Below are positions 1 through 11,000 of a stretch of 64,000 nt of DNA, piece by piece (position 1 is the first letter of the stretch; every line of letters begins with the position of its first letter). The position numbers were made by a program, and so were the translations under genes. The notes beneath the pieces are model-generated. The model saw only the letters and a program-made list of their open reading frames with translations. It was not told where the DNA came from and made no database searches. The stretch is taken from positions 20,274,116-20,338,115 of the forward strand of contig NC_092801.1 in assembly GCF_918797505.1 (NCBI RefSeq), written 5' to 3'. This DNA comes from Bemisia tabaci. Taxonomy: Eukaryota; Arthropoda; Insecta; Hemiptera; Aleyrodidae.

Positions 1-53
1 TGGCGTGAACTATCGATTATCGATACTTCTCCATTTGAGGCTATGGTAAAGAA

Positions 54-1211
54 TCGATTATTAGTGAGTTCGCTGCGAACACCCTGTTTATCGATCCTTT
101 CCCATGGGTTTAAATAGCATATCAATCGATATATCGCAAAGCACGCCACACTACTGCAAGCCAGTCAGTGAGTCCGCCCGATGATCAAACGATTTCCATA
201 AAGATTGATGCAACCCCAACCCCAAACCCATTCTGGAAAGCAAATGAAGGTGATGTAACAAATTTCCCCTGACATTTTCGTCATTTTCCCTGACTTTTGA
301 AAATCCCCTGACATTTCCCGGTTTTCCCTGACTACGGCAAGCCTGAGATCGTTCTGTGCCAAAATGAGGTCAAGCAGTACAAAACAAAATTCCTCAATAT
401 CACCCCTTGCTCGATCCGGATCGAAAGATAATTGTAACTACACGACTCCTCTCTCCCTCCAAAACAGGTTGAAAAATCACATAAGCCAATGAAATACCAA
501 TCTGCCCAAGAAACACGTTTGCCGTGTGGTGACGGTGATGAAATATGAGCTCGTCTTACCTGATTTTCATAGTGGACTCGATGTTTCAACGATGACGTCA
601 CAGCTCTGGCGTGCGGGCGCGTGGAGGGGGGCGCGGAAACTGTAACAAAAAACCGAAGAGCATAAGTTCACCCTTATCACTTCGACCTTGTGGTCACGCG
701 CGAACTTTCGAATTCATGCACATTGCACGTAAAACACAGACTAGAATCGGAGCGAGTCGGAGAGAGGCCTCGGCTTTTTTGCTCCCGGCGGAGGTTGCCG
801 AATCTAGGATGGAAATAGTTCCTTTCCAGGTGGAGTGTTCCGATCGGCACTACAGTTGCGCCACGTCGCCAGATGTCTCAGGATAATTTTCATTTGTCCT
901 AGAACTCTTTTTATTTGGGCACTTATCCGTGAAACGCTCTGGGAATGGAGATGTTGCATGTGTGAGGAATTTGCGATTTGACTGTTGATTCTTATGTGAA
1001 AGTTCGCGAGAAACACGATGGTGCCTCCATTTCCGTGAGTATAACTGCTGAATTTCACAGTGTGGTATTCAAACAGCCATTTGGCGCATCTCTAATTCTT
1101 GAAATCCTTTGTGTACCTGTCGGTGGCGTGGCGTGCTTTGCGATGTATCGATTGGTCTATCATTTAAACCTATGGAAAAGGATTATCGATAAACAGGGTG
1201 TTCGCAGCGAA
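54..1211. repeat. Inverted-repeat element at window edge
   Basis: About 95 bp at 54-148 (stop-rich, with several ATCGAT motifs and the string GCTGCGAACACCCTG) recur in reverse complement at about 1124-1211, with moderate divergence. The two arms bracket about 1 kb of sequence with no credible gene; the short open frames inside do not resemble proteins. A non-autonomous inverted-repeat transposon is the simplest reading. A diverged one-arm copy of the fold-back family described at 1209-1738 lies inside at about 943-1030. Confidence 0.55.
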
Positions 1212-1738
1212 CACCTTAACGATGGAGATGTTGCATGTGCTAGGAATTTGCAATTTGACTGTTGATTCTTATGTAAAATTTTGTGAGAAACACGATGGTG
1301 CCACTGGTTTTCTCTGAAATCAACTCCCAAGCTCAAAAAAAGCTCTCAAGTTGAGGCTAAAATGGAGGGGATATGCCACGCTATCCTGAGAGTCCACCTC
1401 TACATCAAGACAAACTCTCCATGCAAAGATAGGGAGCAAATACATTGACAGGGCTGCCACTTTTCAGTTTGGAGACTCTCAAACTGAAACACGGCATCCC
1501 TGTCAATGTACTAGCTCCCTATCTTTGCATGGAGAGTTTGTCTTGATGTAGAGGTGGACTCTCAGGGTAGGAAGGGATATCCCTCCATTTTTGCCACACT
1601 CTGAGAGCTTTTTTTGAGCTTGGGAGATGATTTCAGAGAAAACCATTGGCACCATCGTGTTTCTCGCGAACTTTTACATAAGAATCACAAGTCAAATCGC
1701 AGATTCCTCACACATGCAACATCTCCATTAAGTGTTCT
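1209..1738. mobile_element. Fold-back (palindromic) element, family A, full copy
   Basis: Two arms of about 250 bp (about 1209-1460 and 1488-1738) are inverted copies with a very short centre. The outer ends read GAACACCTTA and, inverted, TTAAGTGTTC, followed inward by GGAGATGTTGCATGTG. Landmarks such as TTGAGCTTGGGAG, GGTGGACTCTC and CATGGAGAGTTTGTC occur in both arms. No coding capacity is seen. A second full copy lies at 21374-21892, a half copy at 27394-27668 and a fragment at 943-1030. Confidence 0.8.
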
Positions 1739-2290
1739 GCCTTCCCCCTAAACTTTAATTTTTAGGAGCCATCTACTATTTTTTTGGAGCCAAATTAAAT
1801 TTGTGCATACCGGCCATGGCGATGCTGCGAACGGAGCGTATAGAGAGCGCTTCATCGCTACCGCTGCTTCCGAATGCGAGTTCAATCTGTCAAATTTTTT
1901 AGGCGCCACGACGGCCCAGCTCCCCCGATTTTTAGGCGCCAAGGACCGATTTTTCGGCGTATTTGGCGGATGGCGCCCGGGGAAGGCAGAACACTGTCAC
2001 AGCACACACTGGGATTCGTCTTGTGAAGGGGAAAAAAGTGGTGGATAGAAAAGTTGGAAAAGTTGCAGCCCATAAAACATTGAGGATATAGTCTGTTGTT
2101 TTTCATGTAAATTTTACGTTCACTTTTAATGAAAATAATGCCATTTTTTTATTTAAAAGAATTCCCCAATAGGGTTTCTTTAATCTCGATGATGCTCATC
2201 TTCTCCAGGGAACTAAAAACGCGCCTACATTGAAAATCAGCTGAGCTTTTCTCTAATACGAACGTATTGGAGCTTTCCTGCTTGTTTTAA
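1739..2290. other. No gene recognised; repeat-like DNA
   Basis: This stretch contains spaced copies of TTTTTAGGCGCCA-like motifs (about 1898-1945) and a GGCGCCCGGGGAAGGCAGAAC string. It looks like decayed repeat DNA. No open frame resembles a protein, and no RNA gene was seen. Confidence 0.4.
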
Positions 2291-3417
2291 CTTTTCCTCC
2301 GAATCCGAGCAAAATTTCATCGGCAACATAGAACAGAGCATTGCGAGTTGACGCCTCGCGCCATCGCGCCTTCAATTTTGCAGATGCAACGCGGACATCC
2401 ATCAAGCACGAATAGTTGTATCTCTGCGCCGCGCCGTCATCAACGCAATTCCTTTCCCTTGCTCTATATTCTGTGTGTGTTTGTTTCCGTTTGTCTTATT
2501 TGCAGTGGTGCTTCAAGGCTACGTGAGCGACACAGCCGAAAAAAGGAAGGCGTAATCAATCTGCATTTCTTCAACTTTTCCTCCGATTCCGCGCAAAATT
2601 TCATCGGCAGCATAGAACAGAGCATTGCGAGTTGACGCCTCGCGCCATCGCGCCTGCAATTATGCAGATGCAACACGGACATCCATCAAGCACGAATAGT
2701 TGTATCTCTGCGCCGCGCCGTCGTCATCAACGCAATTCCTTTCCCTTGCTCTATATTCTGTGTGTGTTAGTTTCCGTTTGTCTTATTTGTAGTGGTGCTT
2801 CAATGCTACGTGAGCGACACAGCCGAAAAAAGGACCTAATTTTTTCAACTTTTCCTCCGAATCCGAGCAAAATTTCATCGGCAGCATAGAACAGAGCATT
2901 GCGGGTTGACGCCTCGCGCCATCGTGCCTTCAATTTTGCAGACGCAACACGGACATCCATCAAGCACGAATAGTTGTATCTCTGCGCCGCGCCGTCATTA
3001 ACGCAATTCCTTTCCCTTGCTCTATATTCTGTGTGTGTTAGTTTCCGTTTGTCTTATTTGTTGTGGTGCTTCGAGGCTACGTGAGCGACACACCCGAAAA
3101 AAGGAAAGGCGTAATCAGGCCTCGTTTTTTCAACTTTTCCTCCGAATCCGAGCAAAATTTCATCGGAAGCATAGAACAGAGCATTGAGAGTTGACGCATC
3201 GCGCCTTCAATTCTGCAGATGCAACACGGACATCCATCAAGCACGAATAGTTGTATCTCTGCGCCGTCATCAACGCAATTCCTTTACCTTACTCTATATT
3301 CTGTGTGTGTTAGTTTCCGTTTGTCTTATTTGTAGTGGTGCTTCAATGCTACGTGAGCGACACAGCCGAAAAAAGGAAAGGCGTAATCAGGCCTCGTTTT
3401 TTTTCAAATTTTCCTCC
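2291..3417 (+). repeat. Four-copy tandem repeat, units of about 274-285 bp
   Basis: Four head-to-tail copies begin with CTTTTCCTCCGAATCCGAGC-like sequence at 2291, 2575, 2849 and 3134. Each carries the blocks CATCAAGCACGAATAG, TCTGTGTGTGT and GTGAGCGACACAGCCG. Copies are highly similar with small indels. The short open frames in them repeat because the unit repeats, so they are not treated as genes. An inverted partial copy lies in the second RhoGAP intron at 7106-7246, so the unit is an interspersed repeat that has also been amplified in tandem. Confidence 0.85.
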
Positions 3418-3804
3418 GACGCGCTGATTGCCAGACCAACCTGGAGGCACATTTTTTTCTACTTCGTCACACATGATGACGTCACTGCCAGAATATAACG
3501 ACGTCACTCTCCGGTTTCTCGAGGGATCAGAGACTCGACAACGCAGCCCTTCCTTCCTTCCTTCTCCGGGGTAAAAATAACCCGGCGAGCTTGGAGCAGC
3601 GGAGAAGCTCGAACCCGTGGCCGCTCGAGTGAAAAAACAAAAACGCCCGAAAAATTTCTCGCTCCCTTTAGTTTTTCGTAAACATTTCGCTCAAGTTCAG
3701 ATTTCTCAACGATAATTTGCCGAAGAGCCGGTTAGATCGTTGTTCTAAGAGTGTGCGTTTTTCTGGAAGTGTCGTTTGGTGGGATCAGGGCTGAAGACGA
3801 TGGG
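3418..3804 (+). promoter_or_regulatory. Probable promoter and 5' leader exon of the RhoGAP gene
   Basis: This interval is less AT-rich than its surroundings and ends in a strong splice donor (G|GTAAGT, GT at 3805). A matching acceptor (TTCTCTCGCAG) ends at 4988, just before the coding start at 5013, so a noncoding leader exon ending at 3804 is plausible. An ATG sits at 3800-3802, immediately before the donor. If spliced to 4989 it would open a frame different from the RhoGAP frame that soon stops, which makes it a short upstream ORF rather than the protein start. Inference only. Confidence 0.35.
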
Positions 3805-4988
3805 GTAAGTTTGATTTCGCTCGTGGATTATAACCTAAAAGTGACAAGTCAGCTGGACTGACAATGAGTCGCACATAAACAAAACGCTCGCACCTCCTTT
3901 TTCCCTCATTGGTTGATACCATACAGAATAAAGATAGCTTCTTTTCATTTGTAAGCGTAACAAGAAAGTGCGATGACAAAAAATTGTGATTCTGTAATGT
4001 TCGATATGGATTCTAAATTGAGGATGGCTGTATCCAATATAATTGACAAATATATTTATTTTTGAGTGGTATATTTACGGAATGGAAATCACTGATTATC
4101 AGGCCTACATGGGGGGGGGGGGGGGTTTCGCTGAGCTCCTAGTCTCGGGAATTGGTCTTAAGAAGCTCATAATACATACCTAAAGTTTTTCATTAATTTG
4201 CAACATACTGGTAAGCACTAAATTTACTTGATAGGTTGGTATGTAGCCAAAGGGCTAAAAATGTGCGAGAATTAATTACGTAAAAACCGTTTAATTCAAT
4301 TACTAGCCGTTGTGGGGGCGCTTCGCGTGTCTGTCACGGACCCCCGATCACTCGCCAAGGGAGTGACATTCGGCTCGCTCCGTGAGCCATTTTTCTAAGT
4401 AGTTGGACCTTTGATCACTATGATGACATTTTTGACATTTTTGGAGACTCTCAAAACAAAAATGATTTTGTCATAGAACCTTGTTACTGGAACGTGTCAT
4501 TATTTGCATCGTAGTTAAAATTTTAGTTTAAATTGTAACTAGTGTTACCCAAACAGCACATCTCTTTGAGAGAAAATTATGCTCATATGAGAATTTTCTC
4601 TCTGTATTGAGATTTTCAGTTTTATGCTGATTTTTAACGCACATTGGCTACGTTACTAACTTTTTCTGTTTAAGAAATACCTCATTTGAGAAAACGTTTT
4701 TGTTTCAGTCAATAAGCAGAGGAGGTAAACAGAACACCCTATAATACGCAAGCTGCATTCTGCCATACCTCGAAAGTTCGAATAACTTAAGTCAAGATAA
4801 GTTGATTCTACGCGATATCGCAGCTAACCAAAGCTCCTTTCCAAAAAGACAGAGAGCGGACATTTAGGGCACATCAGATCTTGCCCTTTGCAAAATGTGT
4901 CACAGCTTCAAAAAGCTTAAAAAACCGGCACAGGATAATGCAACTGGTAATTGAAAGGATGCGTTGGAAGCTACTGGTTCTCTCGCAG
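3805..4988 (+). other. Presumed intron in the 5' leader; no gene
   Basis: AT-rich sequence with no credible coding region. It contains a run of 15 G at 4111-4125 and, around 4310-4380, a GC-richer patch of unknown nature. Confidence 0.35.
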
Positions 4989-5012
4989 TAGAGAGCGTCG
5001 CGTCGCGTCGCC

Positions 5013-8000
5013 ATGGCAACGGCTGGTCAGACCTCCAAAGCTTCCGACGTCACGGAGGCAAATGAGGAGATCGCCAAAATCCAGGAGCTCACTTCTTTGA
5101 CGCTCAGCATCCAAAAACTGAAAGAATCTTTGAAGATCTTAACGCGCATCTGTTCCAGGGTAACAAGTAAGTGTCAGAAGTCGGCTTTCATTTTCAACCC
5201 GGAAAGCCCTAGTAAAAGTGAATCAGCCTGACGTTAGGCTATGTTTCATAAACTATCCTGAGTCAGACTGATTCAGGCTGGTGCACTAAAAAAAAAATCT
5301 CGGTGTATTTACTAAGGAAAGGGTAAAATTACCAAGAATTCAGGGTTCTATTTGATCCCAGTTTTTTCTTGGTAAAATTACCATTTATGGAATTGGTAAT
5401 TATACCGAGAAATCTCGGTAAAGTTATTGAACTTTTTCGGTGATTTTACTGGACCTTGGTAAAAACGCCAATATTTTTTACTGACTGTGGTAAAATTACC
5501 GAAATAAAATGGCAAAGTTACCGGGAATCGATTGCCAATAAAAGTGGTATTCTTACCTGAAAAAACAGTAAAAATACCGGTTTTTAGGTAAGCTTACCAG
5601 TCTGTCTTGGTAAAATTACCAATAATTGGTAAAAAGAGTGAGATGGTAAAGGTACCAACGGACCTTGGTAAAAACGCCGAGGATTTTTTTCAGTGTGTTA
5701 GACTGATGTCAGCATGAATCAGTCAGATTCAGGGTAGTTTATGAAACATAGCCTGACGTCAGGCTGATTCGCTTTTACCAGGGAAGAGGAGGCAAAATTA
5801 CTATGAATGTCATCTAACAGGCAAACTACACCCCCCCCCCCTCCTCGCATGGGGCGCACAGTGGATCGAGTCAATGGGGGAGGTCGGACAAAATTTGGAA
5901 ACTTCTAGAGCTCATAACTCCGTTTATACAAAACTTTGAAGTTCTGAATGTGGTTCCATTGGTATCCTCGTGAAATTCCCTTCCAGAGGCACCCCTTAAA
6001 ATTTAAAATATGACCGAAAAAATATCAAATTTGCAGTTGTGGTTAAAAATTTCATGTCCGACCTCTCTAATCGACTCGATCCACTGTGGGGCGTGGGGCG
6101 ATGATCTGCATGGGCTATGCACTTTACTGTAATATATTGCAGAGTAAATGGATTACATTTTCCAAATAGGAACTACTATTTTTGGCTCGTTCGCTAAATC
6201 ACTATATGCGTAGAAACATCGAAGTGGGAGAGGAGGAGGAAGACCAAGAGACAGAAGAAGAAGAAGAGGAAAAAGAGGTAAAAAAGAAACGGAAGAGGAG
6301 GAATAAGATGGAAAGGAGAAAAGTAAGAGGAAGAAGAAAATAAATGAGTGAAAAAAAATGAGGAAAACGACGAAAATGAAGATAAAGAAAAGGTGGAAGA
6401 GCAAGAAAGGGAGGAAGAAGAGGAGAAAAAGGAAAAAGAGGACAAAAAGGAAGAGAAAAAACGAGGAAGAAGAGGTAGAAGAAAAGCAGGGCGGGAAAGA
6501 GGAAAAGTAGTAGAAGAAGAAGACGACAAAAGACAAGAGGCATGTGCTGTGTGGTAACATTAATAGCACATACGATGTTTCTAAATCGAGCCTGCAGTAT
6601 TAGTTCCTAACTGCAAAATGAAGTCCACGTATCGTTATCAGTGATCTAAAAACGAATATCACTATGTCAGACGTATCAATGGACGGACTTTTCCTCTGAA
6701 ATAAATCTCATCCCCCAATTAATCTGTAATAATTCTAGTAATTTAAGACAGGATAATTTCTAAACAACCATAATCAAATAATCCTTTCTGTCCGCGACAA
6801 TTCTGAAAAGTTGAGACAAGATAATTCCCACTGACAATTTTCTTTCCCATCCTAGATAAAGATGACTTGAAAAACGATATCAACGTACACGAGGCCTTGG
6901 CAGATGTGCTGGACGTTTTAAAACACATGCTGATGGTTTACCCAGTGCTTCAATCGACAGAGATATTGCTGAAAGCTCAAAATCTGGTTAATTTAGCTCA
7001 AGGTAAGAAGACGTCACAAATTAATCAACTAATGTACTCGTAAATAGTCTTTTAATAGAAGGGCTTGGAGGACAAGGCGCTCATAAGTGCAGTTAATACA
7101 GAAAGTAGAGCAAGGGAAAGGACTTGCGTTGATGACGACGCGGCGCAGAGATACAACTATTCGTGCTTGATGGATGTCCGTGTTGCATCTGCAAAATTGA
7201 AGGCGTGATGGCGCGAGGCATCAACTCGCAATGCTCTGCTCTATGCTGCCGTGCTAAGGAAGAACGCTGTATGAACATTCGAGAGTTGCTAAATTTTCCT
7301 CAGTAAAATGTTTCTTTTTTGAGAAAATTATGAACATTGTTCCTTGAAATTTTCAGGAAATTTAGGTGCAATTGCGGAATATATTATCTGAAAAATTGGA
7401 AGAAAAATATTCATAAGTTTACCAGGAAATTTGTGTTTCATCAATCGAAATCTGGCAACGCCTGAAGGTTCATACGGCGTTCTTCCTTAGCACGGCAGTA
7501 TGCCGCTAGTGAGATGTCGCTCAGATTTGCGAGAAAAGTTAAAAAACGAGGCCAAAATTCGTCTTCGGCTCTGTTGACACTCGATTTTGTTTCTTTTTTT
7601 ATTAATTTGATGTCTGATTCTATACTTAAGGATGTACATGTAGACCTACACCTAAAGCTCTTTTGAACTCCCTCAGAGCCGATAATCGGATAAATTTGAC
7701 CCGGCTTGGAATTTCTACGGGTAGTTGTCCAAAAAAATTCCCTGACACTCGATTTTTTTCTCATATTTCCTACATCTAATCCTTCATGCTCATTGAGGGC
7801 GGCTTGATGTCTGATAAAATACCCTGTATGGTTCAATGAATAAGAGCGCTTGATACATTCTTTCAGGGTGTACGGTTTCTGGAAAGAGAAAAGACATCCA
7901 AGAGTCTATTGACGAACTAGCCATTGCATTTAGTATACGGTAAGTCACAGCACCAGATACTCTTTACAAGAGGAGCTTCCTACAGAAAAAGGCCATAGTC

Positions 8001-11000
8001 TTACTGGCTCTTTTTTCCGAAAATGTAAAAAAAATACTTGTCCTCTACTGTATACATGCACAAAGCTCCAAATCAATTCGTCAGTTTTTGGAGCCAGGAG
8101 ACCACTATTTTCGATGATACGATACATTTAACGGAAGAAAGTTTCTGCAGGAAGAAGGGAAACGGCCTCTACTCTTGCTACTCTTAAGGTGATTCGTCAA
8201 ACTCAAGTGACGTGGTCGAACTGGTATGCGATATATCGAATCGATTAGGTCAAGAATCTCGGCAGATTTTGAATTATTTGTAAAAAAAGGAAGATAGCCT
8301 CTGCACATAAGCCTAAAGAATCATTCCAAACCCACAAATCGGCAAAATTCAGAGTATGGAAAGCAGAATAGTGTTTGGAAAAAAACCTCGCATTCGATAC
8401 AGAAATCGATGACTGAATCGAATGCGAGGTTTTTTTTCCAAACACTATTCTGCTTTCATTTCTCTGAATTTTGCCGATTTTTGGGTTTAAAATGATTCTT
8501 TGGGCTTACACGCAGGGGCTACCGTCCTTTTTTTCTAAAAATTCAAAAGCTGCCGAAATGTTTGCCCTAATTAATGCGATATATCGCATGCTAGTTCGAC
8601 CACGTCACTTGAGCTATACGAATCACCTTAAGAAAAAACTCCGTTTGCACATTTTGATGTTGTCAAATATCTTATGATCAAATTAAAATATTCTTGCAAA
8701 TGCGAATGAGCTTGTTGCAAACTTCAGCTGGAGCAAAAAGAAACTTTCACTGAAAAAAAAAAAACAACTTAGCGCTGAGCTCTAACACTCAAGGTAAAAT
8801 AGCGCCAACTAAAGGCAGTAGAGTTGGACCGGGCAAAGCTGTAGTGTTTACTGCTACTACTGCCCTACTGCGTGTAGGCACTGACTTTAGTTGGCGCAAT
8901 TTTGTTGGGGCTCACCGCTAAGTTGTTTCTTCCGTGTTGTTTTTTTACAGAAATGACTCAAAAATCACGATGAGAATTACCGCGAAAGGTGTGGGCCGAA
9001 ATTTTAGGACGCGATCAAACGCAATTTTGTAAAGATGGCAAAACGATCCATCCTCCGCTTAAATCCATTAAAAATATCAATTCTAGAAAAGTTTTGTGCA
9101 TGATTTTCGTTACACGCAGTCTCCGCAAAAACACAAACAGAAGACTGTCCGACATGTGCCTATCTCCTCCGAAGATGCCGTCGTTGTAGTTTAGGAGTGA
9201 GGACCAAAGTTTCTTCTCATCAGAATAATTCACTTTTTAGGTGCTTTAAACTCATTTGTTCACATTTTTGGTGAGAATTTCAAACGTATAGTTGGGTTAA
9301 ATTATTGGAATGGCAGAGCACATTAGTAAGTGTCATGAAAAAGCTACGTGCTTCATGTGAGTGAAATTTTCATTTCGCCTTCAATTGACGATGATACCAT
9401 ACACCTACGAGCGTGTTCGTATAGTGGTACCTTTAGGCTACACCGCGCTATTCAGAGACTATTCTCTACTTTTCCATCCTAAATTCTCACCTCTTGATAT
9501 CTTTCCATTTTGTTAAATCATTCTTTTCTATGAATGTATTTTATTGAACGAACTAAGTCGATAGGTATACAGACTGTATACGAGTCTTTTTACATTTTCC
9601 TTCAACTTCGCTACATTTTCCTCTAACTTGGTACATTTTTCCTTTATGATTTCTGTAAAAATGAATGGCTCTTTATTTTCAGGGTTTCAGAATATGTTTT
9701 GGGTACTAGCGGCGAGATAGACTTCGAATTCACTCCAAGTATTAATGTAAAGGTGAGTCATGAAAGACCAGATATTTCTTTAAGGGTTCTAGTAAATAGG
9801 ATTAAAGTCTCTTCAAGAGCTGTATTAATTTTCCGAGAAGGTTGTAAAGGGGCCGTGGCATATAATCGAGAAGGTAATTTTGTGCAAGGTTGGTATAACA
9901 GAAACCAGGATCAATCGAGATTTAAAAGTTCTTAAATCACAGAAAACATATTTTTTTTTTTATTATTATACATAAAATGTGACAGCAAGCTTAACCTCAT
10001 TGCCTGTAATTCGATTATGTCGAGATGTAGGTATGAACAAAACCTAATTATGGGGGAGGGGAGGGGTCTCAGAATTTGAAGCTGGATCCCTGTTGACAGA
10101 AGCAACAGAGACATACGCAAGCCTGGCTGATTATTACAAGAATAGACAATGCAATAGAGAAAGAGGACAAAGGGAAAATGGAGAGATCCTATTGGTTGAA
10201 ACGGCTGATCATCGTAGACGAGGGAAGAATATGATGGACTCACTGTAGGGTCCATCGTGGGTTACCGTTTGTTAGTCTCTTAACTCACGTCCTTTATCCT
10301 CTGCAACCACCCGCTTCCACCAATAGGATTGCTCCATTTTCCCTATGTCTTCTTCGTCTATCAGTTTCAGCCCACAGGTTGCCTTCGACAAGAAAGTGGT
10401 GCAGAGGAGGGGGCCCTCGTCTATCTTAGGAGGCTGCGAGAGAAATTTCGGAAACGACAGGGCTTGTAGCTTCTCCAGGAGGGAAAGGGTATCTCGCTGA
10501 AATTTTACTGCGGGTATTTAAAATTACACTTTTCTCGTATGATTTTGAAAATACGAGGGGAATATATCGACCTATAACCATGAATTACAATTTTTTAATT
10601 TTGATTCATATTTTTTCCAGAAAACCGACAGACAAGTTTCGAACACCTCCTCGACCAGTGATGCTTTGACAACGTTCGGGGTTCCTTTAGACCAGCATTT
10701 GAAGGCTACTGGCGCTACGATTCCTCATATTGTAACAAAATGCATACAAGAGATAGATGAACGAGGCATTCTTATTAAGGTATCCGCATTTCTCCTCTCA
10801 TAAAAATTTAAACATAATGAGGGACCAATAGTCTCTCCTCCAATAACTGTTTTAATTCAAAGGCTTGGAGGACAACGCGCATAAATACAGTTTCTGCTAT
10901 TTCGAGAAATACGCGTTTAAAGTTTCAAAATTAGGTACATGGAGACTTATGATGGAAAGGAAGTTTACTTAAACTAATTTTTTATGCTTTAAAGTTGGAT

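Noticed and set aside
2348..3498. Repeated 85-104 codon frames on + and - strands
   Set aside because: They recur only because the 280-bp unit is tandemly repeated, and a repeat copy on the opposite strand at 7.1 kb breaks the frame.
6153..6569. Long open frames on both strands rich in Ser/Phe/Leu or Glu/Lys
   Set aside because: They are a by-product of the polypurine/polypyrimidine tract; no start context, no homology pattern, and they lie in a RhoGAP intron.
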